This document shows, in pieces, positions 11,371 through 22,289 of a DNA stretch of 64,000 nucleotides. The position numbers and the translations under genes are program-made. The first letter of the stretch is position 1. Each line of letters begins with the position of its first letter. The stretch is from Spinacia oleracea (Eukaryota > Streptophyta > Magnoliopsida > Caryophyllales > Amaranthaceae). Location: contig NC_079491.1 of the NCBI RefSeq assembly GCF_020520425.1, positions 29,503,449-29,567,448 of the forward strand, written 5' to 3'. The notes beneath the pieces were generated by a model. It searched no databases. It had not been told where the DNA came from and worked only from the letters and a program-made list of their open reading frames with translations.

Positions 11371-13520
11371 TTCTGGGCGGATCTTTTTTGGTGCGCTAAA
11401 TGCTTCTTTTTCTTTTTAGACTAACTTTAGAGGCGCTTCGCAAAGTTTGCTTTTTTATTATTTATTATTTTTTGTACTTTTCATTTGTCTTCTTTTTTAC
11501 TCGTGACTCAAGACGGTTTGAAAGATGGGTTGAATGAGATGGGATAATTTGTATAGGTATTGGTCAAGCATGAGGATTACATCTGCTAGGATTCACATTT
11601 TACGGCCTCAGGCTAGTGTCACGAGTTTACATCAATCAAGGCCAACGAGTAGCATAGGGACGGCTCAAGGGTATATCAACATGACGTATCCAAACCAGTT
11701 ATATGGTCATTATGCTAATGGTGGTGTAAGAGCATGTTTGGACTTTGGAAATGATGGGCATGGCGCACGTGTCAATGGCCGTGCGTGGTTTGCGGTTGAT
11801 AACAAGTTCAAAAAGCAAGAGTTGAGGTAATGGTTTCTTGGGTTATGGCAATGAGAACATGGATGGGTTAAATGAGCTGAACAGGGACCTCAGAGCGAAG
11901 ACGTCTAAGAACATAAGGATTGGAAAGGGTAGACATCGTAGAACTTTATGATTTGGATTGGTTGACTCAATTCTTTTCCTTCTTTTACTTAGGTAAATTT
12001 CGCACTTTGGGAGGTACGGGCTAAGTATTTCATGGCTCGCTCTTTTCGCTCTCCCTTTTCTCTTTCTATTTTTTTCTTTTCGCTCGGGATTTCTCCCCAA
12101 CATAAATCCTTCAATCAATTTGGGCTAAAAGGTAGATGGTTGTGGTCTTTGAGTCATGAGGCGAGACTGAGTGAGCCTCGTTTGGTAGGCCTATAATGGA
12201 CTTTTAATTTTAGTAGGCCTAGGGTGGACCTTTAAGTTGTCTTACTTTGCAAGCGTATTTAGTCGTTTCTTAAAATGTGCAAATAGTGTAGATTCAAAAT
12301 GTTGTTTTTACCTTATTGAATTTTAACGAAAGAATTACATCGAAAATAATTTTTTGCTTCTTTTCAGATTCCAGTTTCCGGGGTTTAATTGGAAGTTGTG
12401 ATTTAGACTCAAACTTTCACTAATCTTTCTGATTATAACCCGTGTATGAATACAAGGAGGTGGCCTAGACTCAAAATAATGGTGTGGCATAAACCTATAA
12501 CACTTGACCAAGCGACTCTCAGACTTAGGCTAATTGGACCATAACTTTCGTTGGTTGACTCTTTAGATTTTAACCCTTGGGTGTTCATTTGTCATGCGTC
12601 ATTTTGCTTAATGTTGGCAAGGTAGTTAAATTGGGAGATCGAATTTTTATTTTTGCAAGGCTAGAATCATTAGTGCGGCTTCTCTCTTAGTGAGTATTGC
12701 TTTACCCCAATGGTAGCCTTATGGCATGCCGATTTGGGTATTTTCATGGTTGTTCATGTTGCATTCATGGAAAATCTTTTAGTCCGTACTTAGTAGTATT
12801 TTAAGGAGCGAGTGACTCGAGAGGACTATGATAGTCGTGACCCAATGTGATTATAAGCCTTGAGGCCATTAATTTTTTCTTTGCCAATGGTATTGACACC
12901 TTAGGTTCACTTTGGGCGTTGTGCGACCATGAGGAATGATTTCCAGAATGTGACTGTTTCCATTTTGCAAATACTATAGTATATTCTTTTTATTGGTGAG
13001 AGAGTATTGAGGCCGTAGACTCTTAGCAAGAGATGACAATTACATATGGGTGCTTATTGATTTAAACGTTAGGAAGGGAGACTCAATATGGTTTAACCTT
13101 TTGACTTGCAGGACGACACCAAGCATTAGGACCGATTCTATGGATAAGACAACTAAGACTTAGGATTTAGATTGTACTTTTGGCATAGCCTAGTCTAGAC
13201 TTGGATTTATTTTTTTATTCGAACATTATTTTTCCTTAAAAACTTCATTTGAACATTATTTTTGAATACTTTGCCCATGTGACATTCATAATTATTAGCA
13301 TATTCGGTTTTTAGTGCCGAGAATTGTCGTCGTAGGAGGCCTAACAACGACGCAAAGAGTTATTAAATTTTTTTTTACGAGTCGCTTTTGAAATCGAGTG
13401 CTTTTCTTACGCCCTCGTAGCAATTTTTTTTCGAAAAGTCTTTTTTTTTGCTACGTATATATTTTTTTTTATGCGCGGGCACCGAGGCTGCTGTGCCTGA
13501 CCAAAAGGCCAGGCAGCAAC

Positions 13521-13580
13521 TTCGGCGCCCAGAAGTGGGCGTGAGAAATTTTGGCGCCCAGCCAGGGGCGCTGAAAATGC
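13521..13580. repeat. GC-rich double hairpin, copy 5
   Basis: TTCGGCGCCCAGAAGTGGGC, then GTGAGAAATTTT, then GGCGCCCAGCCAGGGGCGC and TGAAAATG. Confidence 0.8.
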
Positions 13581-14375
13581 GTCCCTGACTGGTACTCATT
13601 TTCAGTTTTCATCTACTTTTGTTTTTGCGACTTTAATTTTGCGTGCTTGCCTTATAACGTCCTTTACGCGTTGTGCAGCGTTTGTGGGATTCGTTACAGG
13701 CCATCCCAAGCGTCGCTTATTTTTGCGGCGATCATTCGGGTTTGCGGAACACGTATTTCGGTATAACTCTTTGGCAATTGGTTCATGAATGTCTGGGCAA
13801 TTTTTAAGGTCGTTGGTTTTCTATCATTATTTGTCTAGCATTATTCGTACGCACAATCATAACATAGTGGCACAGTTCGCTACACATAACTACATTACAA
13901 ACATGGATTTGAAAATTAAATATGTCACGTAGTTTATGATAGCTAGGCTTCTATGGGTAGTTATTTGCGCCTGGCTTGGTACCGCTTCTATCGTAGATCC
14001 AACACATGTCCTGGTCGAGGTAGTGTCTTCAACAGACGAATTTCGCTCAAGAGGCCAACCCGCAAGTGCAAGCCAAGGGGGCATGCAGGCGAGAGGGACC
14101 TAATGAGCGAGCGATTGGGTTCGGGATAGGTGTACTACCTGCACAAGTACCGAGTGGGCCACATGCGCGGCGTATGCACCCCCCTATTGGCGGAAAAAGG
14201 TATCCTTAGTCCCAACTCCCGAGGGAGCCGAGATTCGTTATGCAGTTCTGCCCGTTCACATTAATATGCTAATTTTCAGGTCGTCCCAACTTGATGGGGA
14301 AATAAACGCGGGGTAGGATCGTTTCACCCTTCGGCTATTTTGATTACCTACAAGCACGAGTATTTCCTTCATTAT

Positions 14376-14393
14376 CCCCAGTGGAGTCGCCAC
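14376..14393 (-). other. Primer-binding site of the LARD
   Basis: Minus strand GTGGCGACTCCACTGGGG directly inside the 5' LTR. It resembles the tRNA-Arg-type site described for Tat/Ogre gypsy elements, and fixes the element's orientation. Confidence 0.75.
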
Positions 14394-15857
14394 TGTGAGG
14401 GGGTCGAAAAAGCACGAGGTTAATGCGTGACCTTGTCCCTCGTGGGTGTGACGATTCTTTTTATTCAATCAAGTGTAATTGGATTTCCTGTGAGTATACA
14501 CCCAATTGACTAGTAATATAGGAGTCGCCATTCAGTTTTTAACGACAATGAGAAAAACTGACAAAACCCGATTATCGTGACATAAAGGGAGTGCAATTAT
14601 GTTTGACCACGACGGCCGTAGGTTCCCTTGTGATCCCTGGTGTGGGGATCTCTCAATATACACCCGCAAGGTAGAGATTGAGGGTTCGGGGGACTGTAAC
14701 TACCGAGAGGAGTACTTCGCTCGTCGATAACTCCAGAGGCAGGATATCCTTACTAGCTCAGCATAAATAATTGAAGGGACATGCGTTAACTATTAAACTA
14801 ATCTGAGTTGATTTTAGCAATATGCAACATATAATACTAATTCGATCGTGATTATCTGATTTAAATAGCATTAAGGGACCTAGCATGATAATCCGATTTC
14901 CCAAAAATACTATATTTGTTAGGCGTGATAGAACAATCAGATTAGGTTAGTTTAACAGTTCATAAAAAGGGCGAGGAAAGTAGTTAAATCATCGAAAAGG
15001 GACACATTACGACGCACCCTTGAGAGGTGCGTCACGGTTCTCAGAAAACTAACCACTTTGACTTTGCTATTTCTCCTTTTTATTTAACGAATCTCAATTA
15101 TGGGACAGGATACGTTCTGTTCGATTTATGGATCGATTGCGACAGAACGCGTGAACAATTTCGCAGCGAGAGGCTTAGGCTAAGGGTTGGAGTCAATACT
15201 CAGAATATAATTGTGTGTTGTTGTGTGTTCCTTCACGTCGAATTTAGGGGGCTATTTATAGGGAAGAGTTCGTGGAAAGATAGAATTGCAGAGTTCTAAT
15301 CCACAAAGAATTAGGAAAAAACACGTACCCAGGTATTTTCAGCGCCCAGGCCTGGGCGCCGAAGATTTCGGCGCCCAGAGCCAGGCGTTGAAAATTGGGT
15401 CTGGGCTGTTTTCTTTAGTCAGATTCGGATTCCTGAAATCCGTAGAGTTTGAGATTAATTCGAGTCTTTTAGCGCGTATCAATTTTTTGACGGAATGCAT
15501 CCGGGCCCGTTACGAACTCTAGGCTCGTTAGGATTTCAATTAATACGTAACTCTTATTTCCGAATCACATTAGGAATAGGATTCTCGCAGTTTTCTATCT
15601 CATTTAGGATTTATGTTGGAATGCAACACCTAATTCTGACAGGTTTCTATCTTTTATGATCTGCCAGTTTTAGAAGCTACCTTTTACGGCAGATACTATT
15701 TTTAGCAGGTTTCCATAAATAGCAGGTTTCGGGTGAAATGAAATGGGGAATCGAGATTCGTTTATTTTATAGGAGATGCGTTGTCAAGTGGAGTTTTTAT
15801 GCTTTCATCATCGAACCTTTCCCTTGCGGGAACGGGGACAAAAGTAGGTGACTACAG
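14394..15857 (-). repeat. 5' LTR of the LARD
   Basis: 1464 bp copy adjoining the primer site at 14376-14393 and the second GTGGC duplication at 15858-15862. Confidence 0.93.
15336..15396. repeat. GC-rich double hairpin, copy 6 (in LTR)
   Basis: LTR counterpart of copy 1, with GCGCCCAGGCCTGGGCGC and GGCGCCCAGAGCCAGGCG. Confidence 0.85.
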
Positions 15858-16088
15858 TGGCCCGAGTAGATTAGGCTTGTAAAGAAACTGAGTTGTTTTG
15901 CTTAACTAGTGAATGTGTTTAAGTCCCCAAAGGGGCCGTGGTTTTTTCCTCTCTATTGGGCCTAGAGAGTTTTCCACGCTAAATCTCGCTTGCATATTTT
16001 ACTGTTTCTGTTCCTAGTAGTTTAATTTTTGTAAAACCGTAAAATATCAATTCACCCCCCCTCTTGAGGAACTCTGTGAAACTAACAA

Positions 16089-16102
16089 TTGGTATCAGAG
16101 CC
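16089..16102 (+). other. Primer-binding site of the SIRE element
   Basis: TTGGTATCAGAGCC two bases inside the 5' LTR end (ACTAACA, 16081-16087), complementary to initiator tRNA-Met. Confidence 0.92.
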
Positions 16103-16152
16103 AGAACCCTTTAACTGCAGGTAATTCTGTCGGGAAAAACGATTCTGAAGCT

Positions 16153-17050
16153 ATGAACACCACTGAGAAACTCGAAGAGGGATACTCAACACAACGACCT
16201 CCAATGTTCAGTGGCAAATACTATTCATATTGGAGGAACAGGATGGAGATCTTTATCAAGGCTGAGAACTATCAAGTATGGAGAGTCATTGAAGTTGGAG
16301 ACTTCCAAGTCACTAAGCTAAACACCTCTGGTGAAACCTTTCCTAAACCGATTGCTGAATTTGACAAAGCCGACTACGAAAAACTTGAGCTTAATGCCAT
16401 GGCTGTCAAAATTCTTCACTGTGGACTAGGTCCAAACGAGCACAATAGAGTAATGGGATACAAGAATGCGAAGCAAATTTGGGATCTGCTCCAAGTTACT
16501 CATGAAGGAACAAACGAAGTCAAAAGATCAAAGATTGATCTTTTAATGCACCAGTATGAGTTGTTCACCATGAAGCCTTCTGAAACAATTCAAGACATGA
16601 TCACCCGCTTCACTAACATCATCAATGAATTAAACTCTCTTGGCAAAATCATAACCCCTGAGGAACAAGTTAGAAAGGTTCTGAGAAGTCTTCCTCAGGA
16701 TCCCTGGATGGCCAAGGTAACTGCTCTTCAGGAAACTAAAGACTTCACCAAGTTTAACCTGGAACAACTAGCTGGATCCCCTCCTGACCCATGAACTGCA
16801 ACTAAATGCACGACCTTCAGAGAATAACAAAAATAGGGCCCTCGCTCTAAAAATTGAAAATGATGAAAACTCTGAAGAGGATGAGGAAACAACCCTATTT
16901 GCTAGGAGATTCAGAATAATGTTCAGAAACTATAAAGATGGAGATCACAGAGGCAAACTTAACCGGAAATTCTCCAAAACTGATATTGGATGCCATAAGT
17001 GTGGAAACTTGGAACATCGCATTAGGGAATGTCCCCTCTGGGATCAAGAA
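16153..17050 (+). pseudogene. SIRE Gag, one-base frameshift
   Basis: Starts at ATG 16153. It has the copia Gag (UBN2) fold: YSYWRNRMEIFIKAENYQVW, AKQIWDLLQVTHEGT, IQDMITRFTNIINEL and RKVLRSLP. The frame stops at 16797 because a C run near 16780 carries one extra base. In the next frame homology continues through an acidic stretch to the zinc knuckle CHKCGNLEHRIREC (CX2CX4HX4C) at 16991-17032. In SIRE elements Gag packages the RNA into cytoplasmic particles; here the break separates the capsid part from the nucleic-acid-binding part. Confidence 0.87.
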
Positions 17051-17431
17051 CGAGGAAAAGGAAAGGAAACAACCAAAGACAGATTCAAAGATAACAGGAA
17101 CTCATTCTCCAAAACTGAGGTGAGAAAGGCCATGATTGCTGCATGGGGAGACACTTCTTCGGATGAGGAACAGGAACAACCCAACGAAGAAACAGCTCAC
17201 CTGTGCCTTGTAGCTGAACATGAAGAAGATGGACCTGACTCAGAATCTGAAAAATTCCAGGTCGAAGTGAGGGGGAACAACACATGGTATCTAGACAGCG
17301 GTTGTTCCAAGCACATGACAGGAGACAGAAACAGATTTCTCTCACTCACGACCTATGAAGGTGGAACTGTGACTTTTGGAGATAATAAAAAAGGTAACAT
17401 CATTGGGATTGGTAAGGTCGGTAAGGTCTAG
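17051..17431 (+). pseudogene. SIRE aspartic protease region
   Basis: Same frame as the zinc knuckle. WYLDSGCSKHMTGD contains the catalytic D-S-G triad of copia proteases (near 17290), followed by TFGDNKKGNIIGIGKV. The frame ends at TAG 17429-17431, where about a dozen residues usually found before the GAG-pre-integrase domain appear deleted. Confidence 0.82.
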
Positions 17432-17439
17432 GACATAGC

Positions 17440-17990
17440 TTGTTAAGCATCTCTCAATTCTGTGACAAAGGAAATTATGCTAAATTCTTCTCGAATAAAT
17501 GTCTGATTATCAACAGTAACACTGATACAGTTATCTTAGAGGGACAGAGGAAAGGGAACACATATGTGGTTAACCTTAACTCTGTTCCTCACTCCAATCT
17601 GACCTGTCTCAGTGTTATTGAAGATGATCCATTATTGTGGCATAAAAGATTTGGTCATGCTAGTTTCTCTCTAATGAACAAGTTGAATTTAAAAAATTTA
17701 GTCACAGGTCTTCCGAATACAAAGTTCGCAAAATTATCAGTATGTGATGCCTGTATCAAAGGAAAACAAGTAAGGACTTCCTTCAAGTCTAAGGGAATAA
17801 TCAGTACAACAAGACCACTGGAGCTGATCCACATGGATTTATGCGGACCAATGAGAACTCAAAGCAGAAGTGGAAAAGGATATGTGCTCGTAATTGTAGA
17901 TGACTTCTCAAGGTACACATGGGTAATTTTCCTAGCCAGCAAGGAAGAAACATTTGAAGAATTCGTGGCATTTGCCTCTAGGGTCCAACG
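17440..17990 (+). pseudogene. SIRE integrase, N-terminal half
   Basis: GAG-pre-integrase zinc region (LLWHKRFGHASF..., CDACIKGKQ) and the first part of the integrase core, with the catalytic aspartate in LIHMDLCGPM and the following VDDFSRYTWVIFL. The core is cut at 17990 by a solo LTR and resumes at 19287. CAACG is duplicated at the cut. Confidence 0.87.
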
Positions 17991-19281
17991 TGTTGTTCCT
18001 AAGTTTTGGTTGATGACACACACATATTGCAAACTTCCTGATTATGGTTGCTAATGACTATTGGACAGGTAAAATGCCCAAGTTTCTATTAGGATAGGAA
18101 CTTGAATCAGATGGTGAAGTTCCTGATGTACACTTGGAACAGTCACTGGAGTTCCAGAGCTGGAAGTTGTATCTGTTCCAGTTTGAAGTCACAAGAGGAG
18201 CAACACAGTTACATATCAAGAGTTCCGAATACTCACAAGAACTATTACAGACTCATGGCCACGAGTCCCTTTGATAGACACAGAGGAACTCATCATTGTT
18301 CCTGAGCTGGAACGTCTGAAGCTTCTGAGTTGCAAGTTCCAGACAAAAGGAAGACATAAAAGTCTAGGTAGTCTACTGTACTTAGAATTTTATGTAAATA
18401 TTAATTTTGCAAAAGATATATAGGGTACTCAAGGAACTTGTGATTTAATTAGGTCATTTATTTTACTGGAAGAAATTTTTATGAAAACATGTAATTAAAT
18501 AAAAATAAGTTTTTATTATAAAATAGATTTACGTTTTATGTTATTTTATCAAAACTTATTTTCCTAAAAATTTGCCACAGTTTTTGTAAACAAATAAAAT
18601 CTGTTGAAGAAAATCTTTTAGGGTTTGATTGAGTCAAACCACTAACTGCCTTGTTGCTGAAACGTGGGAAGTGGCCTTCCCCTTGTTCCTCAAGTCAAGG
18701 GACGTGAAGAACAAAGCACTGGCAGTTGGCAGTTGAGGTTTTGAAGGGAACTAACCCTAGGGATAAATCTATAAAAGGGCAAGTATGTTTTCTGAAAAAT
18801 TACACAAACTTTCTAAGAGTTCTTGCTTTCCTAAAAACGTATTGTCAAAGATTTTCTAAAAACCGTTTGTGTCCTAGTTAATTCAAAGTTCCTAAGTGCC
18901 CTATATCCACATAAAAGCATCATTAATATCTAGAGTTATCCAAACACGAATTGTATTTTGTATTAGTGAGGATAGAGTTATCCTGTTTAGACTTAGAGTT
19001 TAAGTCTGAGAGAGAGAAGTAAAAAGAGTTGTAATCTGAGTAGATTACTGTGAGGAACACAAGTTTGAGAGGAACTTGTGTTTGAGAGATTATTGTAATC
19101 GAGGTATTACTATAATAAAAGGAATTCTCTTCTTGATTAGTGTCAAGAAGTTTTTACAATTATTGTTATTGTCTTTTCTATTCTCAGTTCCTTGATTGTT
19201 TCTAAGTTCCGCAAGAAACTTTACCAAAGTTCCAATTACAATTCACCCCCCCCTCTTGTGCGTGTTCCTACTGGAATAACA
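17991..19281. mobile_element. Solo LTR of another copia element inside integrase
   Basis: 1291 bp starting TGTTGTTCCT and ending GGAATAACA, flanked by perfect CAACG duplications (17986-17990 and 19282-19286). No primer site or internal domain follows, so it is a solo LTR left by recombination between two LTRs. A TATA box TATAAAAG lies at 18770-18777. The TTCACCCCCCCTCTTG near its end also occurs at the end of the host element's LTR, which suggests a related SIRE-like family. Short ORFs within it are incidental. Confidence 0.9.
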
Positions 19282-19286
19282 CAACG

Positions 19287-19850
19287 ACAAAGTAATCACA
19301 AACTGGTCCACATCAGATCAGATCATGGTACTGAATTCCAAAACAAGAAATTTGATGACCTATGTAAAGAATCAGGAATAGATCATAACTTCTCTGCACC
19401 TAGAACTCCTCAACAGAATGGTGTAGTAGAAAGAAAGAATCGAACTCTTGAAGACATGACAAGGACAATGCTGATTGCTAGTGGACTTCCAAAAAGTTTC
19501 TGGGCCGAAGCTCTAAACACAGCATGCTATGTGCTTAATCGAGTATTAATTAGAGTAATCAAAAACAAAACCCCATATGAATTATATAGAGGAAGAAAAC
19601 CCTCTATAACACATCTCAGAATCTTTGGATGCAAGTGTTTCGTCCACAATAATGGAAAAGATCAACTGGGAAAATTTGATGCACGAAGTGATGAAGCTAT
19701 ATTCTGGGATATGCTTCAAACAGCAAAGCATATCGAGTATTCAACAAAAGGACCATGTGCATGGAAGAAAGCATACATATTATATTTGATGAAACTGACT
19801 CCCAAAACTTTGTTACATGTACAACCCCTGACGGAAACTTCGAACTAGGA
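19287..19850 (+). pseudogene. SIRE integrase, C-terminal half
   Basis: Contains SDHGTEFQN (second catalytic Asp) and PQQNGVVERKNRTL (catalytic Glu), then FWAEALNTACYVLNRV and LRIFGCKCFV. Removing the solo LTR and one CAACG copy brings this half into frame with the N-terminal half. A one-base loss near 19703 shifts the frame before the linker to reverse transcriptase. Confidence 0.86.
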
Positions 19851-21682
19851 CTCACAAGAGAAACCGAAGACGAAGAAGTAAGAAGGACTTCTCAAATAGA
19901 AGAACAGGCTCAGGATGTTGAAACACCTGAAGGAGGCACAGTTGAAGTGGAACAAACGCAAACTGAGGATCATACGGAACCAAATGCTCAAGTGGAACAG
20001 CATGCTGAAGAAACCACTACACCATTCCAACCCAGACCTTGGAAACATCAAAGCTCACATCCACTTGACCAAATAATTAGTGATCTTGGACGAGGAACAA
20101 CAACGAGATCACAACTTAAAAACTTTTGCGCTTTTTATGCCTATTTATCAATGCTTGAACCTAAAAATTATAAAGAGGCACTAACTGACTCTGATTGGAT
20201 CATTGCCATGCAGGAGGAACTCAATGAATTCGAAAGGAATAAAGTATGGCATCTTGAGCCCACACCTTTAGCCAACAGAGTAATAGGCCTAAAGTGGGTA
20301 TTCCGAAACAAACAAGACGAACATGCAACCATTACTAGGAACAAAGCCAGATTGGTCGTCAAAGGGTACAATCAGCAAGAAGGGATAGATTTTGAAGAGA
20401 CATTTGCTCCAGTTGCCAGAATGGAAGCAATACGCATACTTATAGCGTTTGCATCATACATGGGGTTCAAACTCTATCAAATGGATGTAAAATGTGCGTT
20501 CCTAAACGGACATCTCAAGGAAGAAGTCTACGTGGAACAACCACCAGGATTTGAAGATCCAGAATACCCCTCACATGTGTACAAGCTGGAAAAGCACTAT
20601 ATGGATTAAAACAAGCTCCAAGAGCATGGTATGAACGACTCTCTCACTTCCTACTAGACAATAAATTCAATCGAGGTAAAGTTGATAGAACCCTGTTCCT
20701 TAAGTCAAGAAATACAGACATACTAATTGTTCAAATTTATGTTGATGATATTATATTTGGTGCTACTAACGAAGATCTTTGCAAGGAATTCTCTGACTTA
20801 ATGCAGCAAGAATTTCAAATGAGCATGATGGGAGAACTTAACTTCTTCCTAGGTCTTCAAATCAAACAAACGGAACAAGGCATCATGATACATCAACAGA
20901 AATACATAAAGGATCTCATCAAGAAATATGGAATGGAGTCTGCTAAAAGCAATCACACACCAATGGGAACAACTACAAGACTAGATGAGGATCAAGAAGG
21001 TAAAAGTGTTGATCAAACAAGATACATAGGTATGATAGGCTCTTTACTTTATCTCACAGCAAGCAGACCAGACATTGCATTCAGTGTAGGTGTCTGTGCC
21101 TGCTTTCAATCTAATCCAAAGGAATCCCATCTTACAGCAGTCAAAAGAATTCTAAGATACCTAAAAGGAACATATGACTTATGCCTATGGTACCCTAACT
21201 ATGATCACTTTGATCTCAAAGGATATACAGATGCTGACTATGCAGGTGATTTAGTAAATAGAAAAAGCACATCAGGGATGGTGCAGTTCCTAGGAGCATG
21301 TGCAGTTTCCTGGGCTTCCAAGAAACAAAACACTATGGCATTATCCACAACAGAAGCCGAATATGTAGCTGCTGCTTCATGATGTTCCCAAATGCTATGG
21401 ATCAAACAACAACTTAGAGACTTTGGTATGAAATTAAAATGTGTTCCTATCCTGTGTGACAACACTAGTGCCATCTGCATATCAAAAGATCCAGTCCACC
21501 ACTCAAGAGTCAAACACATTCACATTCGGCATCACTTTCTAAAAGACTATGTGGAAAAGGAACTGGTCAAACTTGAATTCTGTCCCACAGAAGATCAAGT
21601 AGCTGACATCTTGACCAAACCACTTAACAGGGACAGACATGACAAGCTAAGGTTAGAACTTGGTATGATACGAATACAATGA
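19850..21682 (+). pseudogene. SIRE reverse transcriptase and RNase H
   Basis: Reverse transcriptase starts near 20170 ([61 protein letters not shown]) with the active site YVDDIIFG at about 20740. A one-base loss near 20596 breaks the frame before [11 protein letters not shown]. RNase H follows with GYTDADYAGD, STEAEYVAA and CDNTSAICISKDP; a TGA at 21380-21382 interrupts it. The pol end at 21682 is the natural terminus (ADILTKPLNRD... motif just upstream). Sequence-level damage is light, as expected for a fairly young insertion. Confidence 0.88.
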
Positions 21683-22289
21683 TAACTGTTGCCCTTACTT
21701 ACTTTCTAACTTCACTGGATATTATTAAAAAAAATATATAAATAAATAAATTATTATTACGTTTATTTTTTCTTTGCTTTTATTTATGAAATTTTTCTTG
21801 AATGGACTAACAATCAGACTCAGATTGCAAAATCCAGCTGTGTGCATTACCACAGCCACGTCTGCACACTATTAAGGTAATCGCACTTGTTTCCAATACT
21901 TGCTTTCAATTCGAGGTCTAAGTGGGAATACTAAAAATGAATGGAAAGCATTTAATTTGATTCATCGAATCTTACAAAACCCGGTGCATGCATTACTATT
22001 CCATTTTTATTCACTCAAACACGCTTCCCACACTCCGATTCCCAACACAAAAACTCTTCCCATTCCAATCATTCCGCCTATAAAATTCTCGGAACATCCC
22101 CTCCTTCTTATCAAATCCCCAATTTTTAAATTTCAAAAAATTAACTTATCTCTCCTAGTAAATCGCAACAGCCTTCCCTATAAAATCATGACCCTCTACA
22201 AACTTCAATTCCCAAACCCTACAAATTCATCTTCTCCTTCTACACCCATCATCACCGTCATACCTCTTCAAACCATTCATCCAGAAACA
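21683..22289 (+). other. Spacer between pol and the extra ORF
   Basis: AT-rich, with the AT run AAAAAAAATATATAAATAAAT near 21727. The frame of the next ORF happens to be open from 21900, but this part (Pro/Ile/Leu-rich, no recognisable motif) looks like an untranslated leader. Confidence 0.6.

Larger units (their letters stand above)
7401..14375. other. Non-coding interior of the LARD
   Basis: Seven kilobases without a convincing ORF on either strand; the longest frames are below 100 codons and show no Gag, RT or integrase motif. Many short T-runs and repeated phrases such as AGCCCCCAAG (7843, 8692). The only strongly ordered elements are four copies of a GC-rich double hairpin, listed separately. 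Confidence 0.75.
4885..15857 (-). mobile_element. Non-coding LARD with Tat/Ogre-like primer site
   Basis: Two nearly identical LTRs (4885-6347 and 14394-15857, about a dozen differences) are flanked by GTGGC (4880-4884 and 15858-15862). Orientation is minus: on that strand the LTR starts TGTAGWCACC and ends CCCCCTCACA. The 5' LTR is followed by GTGGCGACTCCACTGGGG, the tRNA-Arg-like primer site used by Tat/Ogre elements, and the 3' LTR is preceded by the purine-rich AAAGTGGAGGCTAAC. The 8 kb between the LTRs holds no gag or pol motif in any frame, so it must be mobilised in trans. It is the youngest layer of the nest. Confidence 0.88.
4007..16087 (+). repeat. 5' LTR of the SIRE element, split by the LARD
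   Basis: The LTR is 4007-4884 plus 15863-16087 (1103 bp) and matches 24304-25407 throughout. A TATA-like TTATATATACACC lies near 4522. The insertion point is inside AGATTGTGGCCC, which is uninterrupted in the 3' LTR at about 25170-25185. Confidence 0.93.

Noticed and set aside
7401..14375. Hidden pol remnants in the LARD interior
   Set aside because: No RT (YVDD), integrase or protease motif in any frame of the listed translations.
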